A stretch of DNA of 64,000 nt from contig NC_134845.1 of NCBI RefSeq assembly GCF_965363235.1, forward strand, positions 8,866,101-8,930,100. Direction: 5' to 3'. A program made the translations under genes and the position numbers. The notes below the pieces were generated by a model, which was given only the letters and a program-made list of their open reading frames with translations, was not told the DNA's origin and made no database searches. The DNA comes from Mytilus galloprovincialis. Its lineage: Eukaryota; Mollusca; Bivalvia; Mytilida; Mytilidae. Shown piece after piece: positions 28,701-36,400 of the stretch. The first letter of the stretch is position 1, and every line of letters begins with the position of its first letter.

Positions 28701-31700
28701 TAGATTTGGGCAGAATACCAGCTGCTATTAACATCTTGTGTTCTTCCTCTTGTTTTTTCATCAGTTTTAACACCTGATCTGTTGATACTTTCAGTTGTTG
28801 GCCACATTTCTTTACATGTACTTTCCTGGCCTGTTTAAAAATATTGTTGCCATGAGATAAATGTACAGAATTAATCATGACATCATTCAAAATCCTTTCA
28901 CTAGGTTTGTTTTAAGTACCTTACAGTTCACATTGATACTTTTTCATAAGGACATTCTCCTTTTTCACCCTTTAGGAAAAAGGTGGTAAAGAAGTAGATC
29001 TTCTCCTGGATTTTGAACTTAACATGTATGAAATTTTTTATGGGTATTACCATTTCGCTACTGAATTTGTTTTTTTTGCTGGATTCCCGGCGCCAAAATT
29101 TATTTGCACAAGCCATTTGTCATAAATTAAATTTACTTGAAAAATATCATAGACTTAGGACAATTTAGAGTGTGACATATTATATAGGCACCTGTGCATT
29201 GCTGCCCTGTTCATTATTTTATTTGGTGGTTGCTGTCTCATGCTTTCCTTGAGTGTGGGAAGTTGGTGTTTTAATTGAGAACCAGATAAAACTAAAGACT
29301 TGAAAATTTGTATTTCCCTTATTTTCTGCTAAGCTTATTTAGGATTAAGAACAAATACTGTTCAGCTTGAAGAAATGCTGTGTTCCATGGGATTACCTTG
29401 TGAATTAACAGGTCTAGAACAAAGCAGGGTTCATATCTAAATCACATACACATGTTCTTGTCTTGTTATGCATGTAATATTTGTCACTGTACATCACAGA
29501 TCCATCATTACTTATGTATACTCTACATCTCATTTACTCTTACATTAGACTTACATTTTCAGTTTTACAAGGTTTACCACACATAGGACAATCCAGTACT
29601 GCAGTTTTAGCATGTTCTAAAGCTTTTTTCTCTAAATATTTTATATTCTGTTCCTCTTCATCCTACAATTTAAAACATACACAATTTACAAAATACCTAG
29701 ACTGCTGGAATGTAGAAATGGTAATTCTCTTGTTTCACAATAATTATTTTCTTCAACTTTTCAACTGTAATTAGTTTTTTAATGTAAAATTATTTTTTAA
29801 GGAAAACTTTTTGCTGTCTGTCAAATATCATATGATCTACAATTGATACCCTTACACAAGTTAAAAAACAAACCCCTGAATGTAATTATATGTTACCTTA
29901 TCAATACACCTATTTAGATGCTGGGTGCGTCTGTTAGAGTTCATCTTAGACAAATCTTTTTGACAAATCTGACAAAAGAAACATTCTTCTTGTTCTACTT
30001 TAGGATCAGCTGATTTTACTCCCTGTTCAGCAACCTCTTCTTCTGATTCTTAAAAAGAAAATAAGATAAAATAATGTTTTTTATAAAGACCTTCCTGCAT
30101 CACTGAATTACCAACATAACAAAACTATATATTTGTCAGTAAATACTGTGGATTCATCATTATTCTTTGGATACCAATTTTCGTTGGTACATGTGAACCA
30201 CGAATTCAATTATTCAATGAATTACAAAGTTTATATAGCATGTATAGGCTTTGTATGCAGAGATTGGTAAAACCACAAAATCAAATATCCACAAAAAATG
30301 CAAGTTCTCCACATTCCACAAAAACTGATACCACCAAAATAAATGAATCCACAGTAACTAATATCTATTAAAAATTATTATTTACTTTATTAGTATATCA
30401 AATCATTCTGTTACAGCTATTCTGTTTAAAATCCTAGATATTTTCCATAGTGTGGGTTGTGAATGTGACTTGATTCACTTTTTATTTTGCAATAAGTTAT
30501 CACATTTCACTTTAAAACATATGTTCTCATTACTAGTATATGGTCTCCTTCGTTGATTGGTGAATGCTATAAGTAACAATATGAAGAACAGCAATAAAGC
30601 CCTTCAGTGTGTGCATATGTAAATTTTAAAGTCTCATCTATCTTCATCAATAGAGATTTTTCAGAGCATTTCTTTTCCAGTGGTTAAGTCATTTTCACAA
30701 TGGTCCCTTTTTATACGACCGCAAAAATTTTAATTTTTCGTCGTATATTGCTATCACGTTGGCGTCGTCGTCGTCGTCATCCTGCGTCGTCTTGCGGTGG
30801 AAAAAAGGAAGGTTGGGATTGATTTTGGGAGTTTTGGTTCTAACAGTTTAGGAATTAGGGGCCAAAAAAGGGCCCAAATAAGCATTATTCTTGGTTTTCG
30901 CACAATAACTTTAGTATAAGTAAATAGAAATCAGTGAAATTTAAACACAAGGTTTATGACCACAAAAGGAAGGTTGGGATTGATTTTGGGAGTTGAGGTT
31001 TTAACAGTTTAGGAATAAGGGGCCAAAAAGGGGCCCAAATAAGCATTATTCTTGGTTTTCGCACCATAACTTCAGTATAAGTAAATAGAAATCTATGAAA
31101 TTTAAACACATGGTTTATGACCATAAAAGGAAGGTTGGGTTTGATTTTGGGAGTTTTGGTCCCAACAGTTTAAGAATAAGGGGCCCAAAGGGTCCAAAAT
31201 TGAACTTTGTTTGATTTCATCAAAAATTGAATAATTGGGGTTCTTTGATATGCCAAATCTAACTGTGTATGTAGATTCTTAATTTTTGGTCCCGTTTTCA
31301 AATTGGTCTACATTAAGGTCCAAAGGGTCCAAAATTAAACTTAGTTTGATTTTAACAAAAATTGAATTCTTGGGCTTTTTTGATATGCTGAATCTAAACA
31401 TGTACTTAGATTTTTGATTATGGGCCCAGTTTTCAAGTTGGTTCAAATCAGGATCCAAAATTATTATATTAAGTTTTGTGCAATAGCAAGAAATTTTCAA
31501 TTGCACAGTATTCAGCAATAGCAAGAAATCTTCAATTGCACAGTATTGTGCAGTAGCAAGAAATTTTCAATTGCACAGTAGTGTGCAGTAGCAAGAAATT
31601 TTTAATTGCACAGTATTGCGCAATAGCAAGAAATCTTCAATTGCACAGTATTGTGCAATAGCAAATATTTTCAATTGCACAGTATTGTGCAATAGCAAGA

Positions 31701-33205
31701 AATTTCTAATTGCACAATATCGTGCAATAGCAAAATATTTTCAATTGGAGTTATCTTTCTTTGTCCAGAATAGTAGTTGAATCAACTTAAATCATTGTTT
31801 TATACAATGTACAGTGTATATTCACTTTTACTACCGACTGATAAATTAAAACAATCTTTACCATTCAGTGATAACAAGCACTTTATTTTACATTTTAATA
31901 TTTTATGATGTATTTAAATGAGTAGTTATTGTTGCAAACTTCATTAGAAATTTAAATTGAGATCAGTTTTGGAAAAAGGGAAAGGGGGATGTGAAAAAAA
32001 AAGGGGGGGGGGAATTTTTCTCATTTCAGATTTCATAAATAAAAGAAAATTTCTTCAAACATTTTTTTGAGAGGATTAATATTCAACAGCATAGTGAATT
32101 GCTCAAAGGCAAAAACAAACTTTTAAATTCATTAGACCACATTCATTCTGTGTCAGAAACCTATGCTGTGTCAACTATTTAATCACAATCCAAATTTAGA
32201 GCTGAATCCAGCTTGAATGTTGTGTCCGTACTTGCCCCAACTGTTCAGGGTTCAACCTCTGCGGTCATATAAAGCTGCGCCCTGTGGAGCATCTGGTTAT
32301 TCTTTGGAATGCTTGTCCCATTTATGAGTTCCTAAATAAATATGTGTTTGTGTGTACAAGTGGCCCACTTGGACTGCTTTAATATAGAAGATTTGTTTCT
32401 GTTCAGACAAATAACTTTCCATACACACCAAAGCTACTACATGTATTAGTATTTGTATGTGGGTACTGTAAATTTGTTTATAACCTCCACCATCTCACTA
32501 AGTTTTTACACTAGATGTGTACCTGTATGATTGGTCAAACATGTATATATATATATGCACATGCATGATTGGTTAAAATTTAACTTGCAGATTTAATGAA
32601 TTACCTGCTTGAGTTTTTCCTCTTTGAAACCTTGATTTCAGGCAAGTTTGTAGATGTGAAGCCATGTCTTGGGAATCTATGTCGTCTTTACCACACGCCA
32701 AACATTTCCCTTTACTTCCTGGTTTGTCATCCTCTTCACAATCTATCTCAATTACATTGGGATCATCAGCTTCATTTTGGTTTTTAGTTTTCTCAGTCTT
32801 ATTTTCAATTTTTACAGTATCCTCTATGTCCTCTGTACCTTTGTTATTTAATGTTGAACAAGATGGTTGATTTAAAAGCACTGCATTAGAGCTCTCAGTA
32901 TCTTTTAACATTTCAGTTTTGATCTGAACTTTCTTTTTAGATTTTTCATTTTTGGGGGCTTTGGCAGAATTTTTATTGATTAAATTTCTCCTTGTTGACT
33001 TTCCTTTTCTCATCCCATCTTCCTTACTTTGAGATTCACTACTGCTAAAAAACTTTTGCATCTTTTCTACAGATCTGAATTCACAGGTTTCATTCAAAGA
33101 GGGTTGTTTTATAATTTCTACAAGATCTGTGCATGGTTTGTTAACCTTCCTCTGAAGAGAAAGTTTGGTTTTCTGGCTTTTTGAAATTTCACCAGAGGTA
33201 CTCAT
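8779..33205 (-). CDS. SLX4: SLX4 structure-specific endonuclease scaffold, complete gene of 21 coding exons
   Basis: SLX4 is the nuclear scaffold that carries SLX1, MUS81-EME1 and XPF-ERCC1 to Holliday junctions, crosslinks and stalled forks. I chained 21 exons with GT-AG borders and agreeing phases: 32605-33205, 29897-30048, 29555-29662, 28694-28830, 27976-28047, 27035-27133, 26323-26413, 25244-25327, 24384-24590, 23235-23405, 22737-22895, 21514-21647, 17601-19665, 16556-16756, 16064-16183, 15589-15676, 13565-13715, 12598-12655, 11125-11208, 9829-9918, 8779-8958. They give about 1683 residues (human about 1834). Order: CCHC fingers (168-296), MLR (449-517), BTB (about 580-700), a long acidic and SP-rich region, SAP (about 1456-1496), SLX1-binding end (1567-1683). 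The start ATG at 33205 has an in-frame TAG upstream. Least certain borders: the exon 6 donor, the exon 11 acceptor and the first base of exon 10. Confidence 0.93.
9245..9440 (+). repeat. Dispersed repeat family A, 3' half, in SLX4 intron 20
   Basis: Reads TTTTGGGGCCTTTCATAGCA, then a TTGAAGGGCCTACAGTGACC block and CATTTTGGTCTCTTTTGGAG, ending in TTGTCTCATTGGCTATCATA. It is the same family as 2270-2640. Confidence 0.7.
10270..10520 (+). repeat. Dispersed repeat family B in SLX4 intron 19
   Basis: Contains TGCGACTGTCATACAAGTGG, CTAGCTATAAAACCAGGTTT and GTCAGGAATATGACAGTTGT. It is a well preserved copy of the family at 5500-6040. The open frames on both strands here are incidental. Confidence 0.7.
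11555..12090. repeat. Two degenerate MITE-like units of the 'GTGGATTCATTTATTTTCGTGG' type
   Basis: Unit 11555-11755 begins ATTCATTTATTTTCGTGGAT and ends AATGAATCCACAGT, giving diverged terminal inverted repeats. Unit 11905-12090 repeats the theme (TTTTTGTGGATTTTGCAGG and AAATTGGTACCCATGAAAAT). Better preserved relatives are at 20090-20946 and 30140-30358. Confidence 0.55.
12118..12270. mobile_element. MITE-like element with CAGTGGCGGATCCAG ends
   Basis: The left end CAGTGGCGGATCCAG pairs with the right end CTGGATCCGCCCCTG as a terminal inverted repeat. The interior is G- and C-run rich (GGACCCCC and CCCCCCCC tracts). A partial relative is at 39355-39425. It is about 150 bp long and non-coding. 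Confidence 0.65.
12785..13490. repeat. Composite of old dispersed repeats in SLX4 intron 17
   Basis: 12785-13090 is an inverted relative of 7530-7990. 13100-13490 holds GGGACAGACAGACAATCCGA, TGCACCCTCTACTATTGTA and a distal CTTCAACTCCGTCAGGGGCA block, a DNA-repeat type with clustered GGACAGAC words. Boundaries are approximate. Confidence 0.5.
13880..15640 (-). repeat. Minisatellite (unit about 45-50 bp) derived from the end of SLX4 exon 16
   Basis: On the minus strand each unit contains GATATCTACCACAAAACACA, then TCAATGTAAGTATACTG and a GTTTAACTAA or CTTAACT spacer. The rightmost copy is the true exon end plus donor at 15587-15616. Going left I counted about 29 copies of the donor block between 14270 and 15600. 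The units are very similar on the right and decay into degenerate ones left of 14200 (13880-14000). Frequent variants are GATGTG, GACGTG, AACATG and GATGCG on the plus strand, suggesting higher-order duplication of unit blocks. Nearly all units keep GTAAGTAT. Confidence 0.9.
14006..14158. mobile_element. Short MITE inserted in the minisatellite
   Basis: The left end CCTGGGTTGCGTTCAATATC and the right end GATATTGAAAGCAACCCTGG form imperfect inverted repeats. The interior is rich in CTAGCTAGC- and CTACGTAG-like palindromic words. It interrupts degenerate minisatellite units. No clear target duplication was identified. Confidence 0.6.
15589..16756 (-). CDS. SLX4: SLX4 exons 14-16: SAP domain
   Basis: Exon 14 (16556-16756) is acidic linker. 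Exon 15 (16064-16183) holds the conserved entry PFTPMPNYDAMATPHIK. Exon 16 (15589-15676, 88 bp) encodes KKVQNYGVKPVGKKRMIKLL, then KDIYHKTHQ, the SAP helix-turn-helix that in SLX4 binds MUS81. The last 28 bp of exon 16 and its donor (CAAT|GTAAGTAT) have been amplified into the minisatellite that immediately follows in the intron. Confidence 0.92.
17601..19665 (-). CDS. SLX4: SLX4 exon 13: large disordered, SP/TP-rich central region
   Basis: This single exon of 2065 bp encodes residues 672-1360. It completes the BTB domain, then becomes low-complexity: serine, aspartate, asparagine and lysine rich, with many proline-directed sites such as SSPRS, NSPIK, ASPNK, KSPEK and SFSPT, and acidic runs (LWSDSDDEEEDDG, VWEDFDDCGGDDFDG). 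In known SLX4 proteins this region holds phospho-dependent docking sites (TopBP1, PLK1) and MUS81-related contacts. No further folded domain is visible. It ends at CAG|GTATGG. Confidence 0.9.
20090..20946. mobile_element. MITE-like element with TACTGTGGATT termini in SLX4 intron 12
   Basis: The left end is TACTGTGGATTTATTCTTAT then TCGTGGTATACCAATTTTCG. The right end is GATACCCACGAAAATAAATG then AATCCACAGTA. The termini are inverted copies of each other, and the interior holds more CCACGAATTTAA words near both ends. Length is about 860 bp with no coding frame. Confidence 0.65.
21150..21310 (+). repeat. Dispersed repeat family A, 5' half, in SLX4 intron 12
   Basis: Contains GTGATGTTACACTGTTGTTT, a diverged GGTAAGGGTGATGG block and TCAGTGGTTGTTGTTTGTTA, corresponding to the 5' half of the family seen at 2270-2500. 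Confidence 0.55.
21514..23405 (-). CDS. SLX4: SLX4 exons 10-12: BTB dimerisation domain
   Basis: Exon 10 (23235-23405) is an acidic lead-in. Exon 11 (22737-22895) starts after a strong acceptor (CTTTTACCCAG) and contains the BTB core SSHADVQIHTIGGDIVFCHK and the next helix VILSCRCQSIL. Exon 12 (21514-21647) adds EDMASDAVISIMKYVYGG and VVKLAD. The domain closes in the first codons of exon 13 (RFKITELQEIL). In SLX4 the BTB domain drives dimer formation. A longer open frame extends upstream of exon 11, but only the chosen acceptor keeps phase with exon 10. Confidence 0.88.
21780..21915 (-). repeat. Dispersed repeat family B, inverted copy
   Basis: Reads ACTGTCATATTCCTGACTTG, AGAAAATGGTGGATTAAACC and a CTCTCACTTTAATGACAGTC block, the reverse complement of the family at 10270-10520. 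Confidence 0.65.
24384..28047 (-). CDS. SLX4: SLX4 exons 5-9: linker and MLR (XPF-interaction-like) region
   Basis: Exon 5 (27976-28047) is lysine- and serine-rich. Exon 6 (27035-27133) has the conserved helix FDADLQMAMAISISES. Its best in-phase donor is GG|GTTGGT, four bases before a second GT. Exon 7 (26323-26413) has LVAMTKEEKKRRL. Exon 8 (25244-25327) is acidic. Exon 9 (24384-24590) has IPSVWNKCSL and YYVDCLVPPLE, matching the MUS312-MEI9 interaction-like region that contacts XPF in other animals. All phases agree. Confidence 0.85.
25600..26110 (+). repeat. Dispersed repeat family C, two tandem partial copies in SLX4 intron 7
   Basis: Both copies contain GGGGCCAGCTGAAGC or GAGGCCAGCTGAGGC, then a TTTTCTC-TTGAAGACC block, and end at a TTTGACACATTCCCATTT-like block (near 25900 and 26080). 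An inverted relative is at 34440-34710. Mussel genomes carry very many of these. Confidence 0.65.
27400..27850. repeat. Possible old repeat in SLX4 intron 5
   Basis: This block between exons 5 and 6 has a distinct composition, with AAGGTGGATCGGGACTATT, TTTCACCATTTTCCCACC and GGACCAAGTGTCACAGACAG. I think it is a dispersed repeat but found no second copy in the window. Confidence 0.3.
28230..28560 (+). repeat. Degenerate repeat of the family A type in SLX4 intron 4
   Basis: Contains GATCAGGAGTTCATTAGTTT and, further right, TTGAAGGTGTATAC, CGTTTGGTCTCTAGCAGATA and TTGTCTCATTCACAATTATA, the diverged end block of family A. Confidence 0.5.
28612..28664 (-). pseudogene. Partial duplicate of the SLX4 exon 4 end
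   Basis: On the minus strand the stretch reads LKAAGILLKSHPM, closely matching MLIAAGILPKS at the end of exon 4 (28694-28745). On the plus strand CAGGATACCAGCTGCTTTCA parallels CAGAATACCAGCTGCTATTA. A shorter third fragment (ATTAACATCTGGTGTCC) lies near 28573-28589. The duplicate lacks the donor site, and I see no convincing acceptor, so it is read as a decayed exon copy. Confidence 0.6.
28694..30048 (-). CDS. SLX4: SLX4 exons 2-4: paired UBZ4 ubiquitin-binding fingers
   Basis: Exon 2 (29897-30048) carries CQICQKDLSKMN and then H-x3-C (residues 226-248; C-x2-C-x14-H-x3-C), close to the first UBZ4 of vertebrate SLX4. Exon 3 (29555-29662) carries CPMCGKPC (276-283). The finger is completed by exon 4 (28694-28830) with ARKVHVKKCG (H292, C296), so the second UBZ4 is split by an intron. 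UBZ4 fingers bind ubiquitin chains and recruit SLX4 to crosslinks. Exon 4 continues into a charged helix ending in AAGILPKSTL. Confidence 0.92.
30140..30358. mobile_element. Short MITE with ACTGTGGATTCAT termini in SLX4 intron 1
   Basis: The left end is ATACTGTGGATTCATCATTA then GATACCAATTTTCG. The right end is AAAACTGATACCACCAAAAT then AAATGAATCCACAGTA. It is 219 bp long, of the same family as 20090-20946 but shorter. Confidence 0.7.
30708..32274. mobile_element. Non-autonomous DNA element with TTTATACGACCGCA termini in SLX4 intron 1
   Basis: The left end TTTTTATACGACCGCA pairs with the right end TGCGGTCATATAAA (one mismatch over 14 bases). Just inside the left end is a (CGT)n-like run. Then come three diverged tandem segments of about 180-220 bp, each starting near AAGGAAGGTTGGG and including GGGGCCAAAAAAGGGCCC or a variant, followed by a hairpin-forming 35-bp tandem array (31485-31745). 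No transposase frame exists. The family is common in bivalves, as I recall. Confidence 0.75.
31485..31745. repeat. 35-bp tandem repeat with built-in hairpins
   Basis: About eight units of the form AGCAAGAAATTTTCAATTGC then ACAGTATTGTGCAAT. Each unit boundary brings TGTGCAAT and ATTGCACA together as an inverted pair around an AGCAAGAAATTTTC loop, so a transcript of either strand could form a row of stem-loops. Confidence 0.8.
32605..33205 (-). CDS. SLX4: SLX4 exon 1: N-terminus, SUMO-interacting-like motif and extra CCHC finger
   Basis: This exon encodes residues 1-200 plus one base and ends at a GCAG|GTAATT donor. The region is basic and serine-rich, ending with an acidic hydrophobic stretch, VIEIDCEEDD (151-160), typical of a SUMO-interacting motif. 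It is followed by CLACGKDDIDSQDMASHLQTC (168-188; C-x2-C-x12-H-x3-C), a UBZ4-like finger. From memory, human SLX4 has two UBZ4 fingers, which correspond to the next two fingers of this protein, so this one is additional. Confidence 0.9.
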
Positions 33206-33435
33206 TGTTAAAAGATTGATAGTGTGCTAATTTTTATTTTTTCAAATAACAAAATAACAAAATTTCACAGAAAAGTAAGACACACAAGTGTTAAATGTTT
33301 TTCTCATCATCCACACCTAATCCAAAATATAAACTAACAAAAACAATTCATATAATCATCTATTACAATCTCTATAGATATGAAAGTCAAATGTAAGTCA
33401 AAAAGTTTGTTTACTAATCAACACAATTTTAGATT

Positions 33436-36400
33436 TTAGACAGATTTGATTGTTTTTTTATCCCTTGATTTCTCAAGAGCTTTTAACTGACTTATTTGTT
33501 GTTGTCTTCTTAGTGTTTCATCTCTCCATTCCTGGTTTTTCTTTATCTGAACGAACAGCCTAGATTTTTCTACATCCACAAAATAACTGAAATGGATAAA
33601 CATAATTACAAATGTATTACCATTCTCTGGGAGTGAGAAATGAAATGATGATATAAGACAATAACCCTGTGAAATATGTAGCGTGTAGTTTTCCCGAACA
33701 TGTTTTAAAAGGTCGAGCGTAATGTGAAATATGTAGCGTGTAGTTTTCCCGAACATGTTTTAAAAGGTTGAGCGGAATGTGAAATATGTAGTGTGTAGTT
33801 TTCCCGAACATGTTTTAAAAGGTCGAGCGGAATGGCAAAATTTCAATTGTAAATCCACTGTCAGATCTTTTTTGAAGTAAACAAAATGAGAACAGTTTTA
33901 GATACTATGCCTCTACATTATGAAATGAGCTGCCAAATTAAATGCAAACCAGCCGTTTTCACAATTATTTTCTAAATGAAAAGGTCATGATGACAGCTCA
34001 TACATCATGTACATGACGTACATGTCATACGAATGCTATGCCTGAAGATTCATTTATTGAAACATGTACATGTACATGTACATGTACAAAAAAATGATGT
34101 AGTTTATGTTTAATTTTGTGATGCCATTTAGAATGATCTGCTGATTTTGAAAATTACACTTAGTTTATATATTTAGTGCATATATGTTATTATGATAGAT
34201 TTGGCTATTTTTGCATGTTTTGAGCATTTTTATTTTGATTCTTATAAATCGTTGGGTTTTGAAAATTTTGCTTTGAGCGTTCCTGATGAACATGATGAAG
34301 GTGAATCCAGAAAAGGGCTTCAGATGCATGAAATTTATAGAGCGTGTTGTTTTCAGTTTTATTTTCTATTTTTGTGAAAGTATGTTGTTATCCTTATCAT
34401 GCTTAACAGCTCTAAGCATTAATGTTATATTTAATTTTTAAACTGCATGTGTAAAATTGAGAATGAAAATGGGAAATGTGTCAAAGAGACAACAATAAAA
34501 TTGAGAATGGAAATGGGGAATGTATCAAAGAGACAACAACCCGACCATAGAAAAAACAACAGCAGAAGGTCACCAACAGGTCTTCAATGTAACGAGGAAT
34601 TCCCGCACCCAGAGGCGTCCTTCAGCTGGCCCCTAAACAAATATATACTATTCAGTGATAATGAACGCCATAGTAATTTCCAAATTGTACACAAGAAACT
34701 AAAATAAAAATAATACAAGACTAACAAAGATCAGAGGCTCCTAACTTGGGACAACCCAACTTATGAACAGAAAACAGTCAAAGGGCGGCCAATGATATAT
34801 ATATATATATATATATGTTCTGTACAAGATGTTAAGTTTGTACAATTTGTTATTTGTACAGGGTTCTTGTACAAGTTAGAGGTTTTTTTGACACATAACA
34901 TTATGAACCAGGTCATAAAAGTTTATCTTCTTAAATGAACCAGTTTAATGTCTTTAAATTAAGATTTTATACTTCAAACTAACAATTGATGCTATTCTCC
35001 TTGTCGTCAAACTGGAAATAAGGATAACAGAATGGTATAAATTCTACTTTTATTTTTCTCTTTTTATATCATTGTTTATACCAAAATCATATTCATAAAA
35101 AGTCTTTTTGTGTTCTTAAAATGTGTGTGTATACATATCGAATGCTCAGTATTTGACTGTATCGTGTACATGTAGTTGTGGAAGCATGACAGGAATTTAA
35201 AGAATTTAATATGCGAAACAAAAAATTGTGTTTGCATTATCCATTTGTGTTAAGCAATTCATAAAACACTAATAATTTGTACAAAAAATCTGTACAAATT
35301 ATAATTTGCACATCATTACAACTTGTATACAACATATATATATATATATTTTTTTCTGAAGAGAATTCTTTAATTTTTCAAAATTCTGTAAAATCCAGTA
35401 AAATTGCAAGCCAAAGTTGGGAGAAAGACCACCTTCCAAAGAGAGATTTTAACAACAACCCTCTGACTAGACGTACATAGTGCTGTGGTCCAGAATCAAC
35501 AGACAGGTCATTCTTGTAGAGCTTACAGTGCCATGGAAAACAAGACTAGAAGAAGCCCATAAGAGAAAGCTTGCCATGTATCAGGAATTGGAAACAGACA
35601 TCAACAAGAAGAATTGGAGGACATGGTCTTTCCCAGTGGAGGTAGATGTATCAGGAATTGGTAACAGACATCAACAAGAAGAATTGGAGGACATGGTATT
35701 TTCCAGTGAAGGTAGGCTGTACAGACTTTGTTTCTCAAACATTTTGGAGAGCCTTCAGGGGTCCCTAGGACTAACTGGACCAGTAAGAAGAAGCTTGGTT
35801 GGAAAAGTTGGGAAACAGGTAGAGGAAGCTTCTGGTTGGGTATGGAGGAAGAGAGAAGAGAATGTACATGTAGCTGGTTCCTAGTGGAGGATTATTAACT
35901 CAGTCCGTGTACCCCCTGGAGATTGTCGTGGACAGCGCTGCAACAGCCATGGAGAGGGGATCCAACTAATGATGTAACCAACTGAGCAGTGCACTGTACA
36001 TGTATTTAAGGTATTTATAATTTGTCCAAATTTTGTAAATCCAGAAAAGTTCTTACATTTTTATTTTCCAAAACATAAAATATATTTGAATTTTATTTAT
36101 CTAGGGCATGCTTACATTGAAGTCCAGAAAAGCATGCAATCTGCTGTGGGTATTTTTGCAATTTTGACTTTTTTATCCAACATTGACATAAAAGGTGTCA
36201 ATGCAAAAATCTAAAATAACCTTCCTAAGTTCCTAGACATCATGATTATTTAAACTTTTCCAGATGCACAATTGTGTAGGTACTCAGAGTAAATTTTGAT
36301 ATAATGTTATCAATTTGTCATTTTGGGGTAACACGAATTACCGAATAACAGTGTTATTATCCGAATAACTCATGTAATTACCGAATAACTCTTCAAATAT

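Noticed and set aside
33436-33811. Minus-strand frames beginning MFGKTT... with repeated YTLHIS
   Set aside because: The first half translates the 58-bp triple repeat. Only the part after the acceptor at 33587 is kept as an exon.
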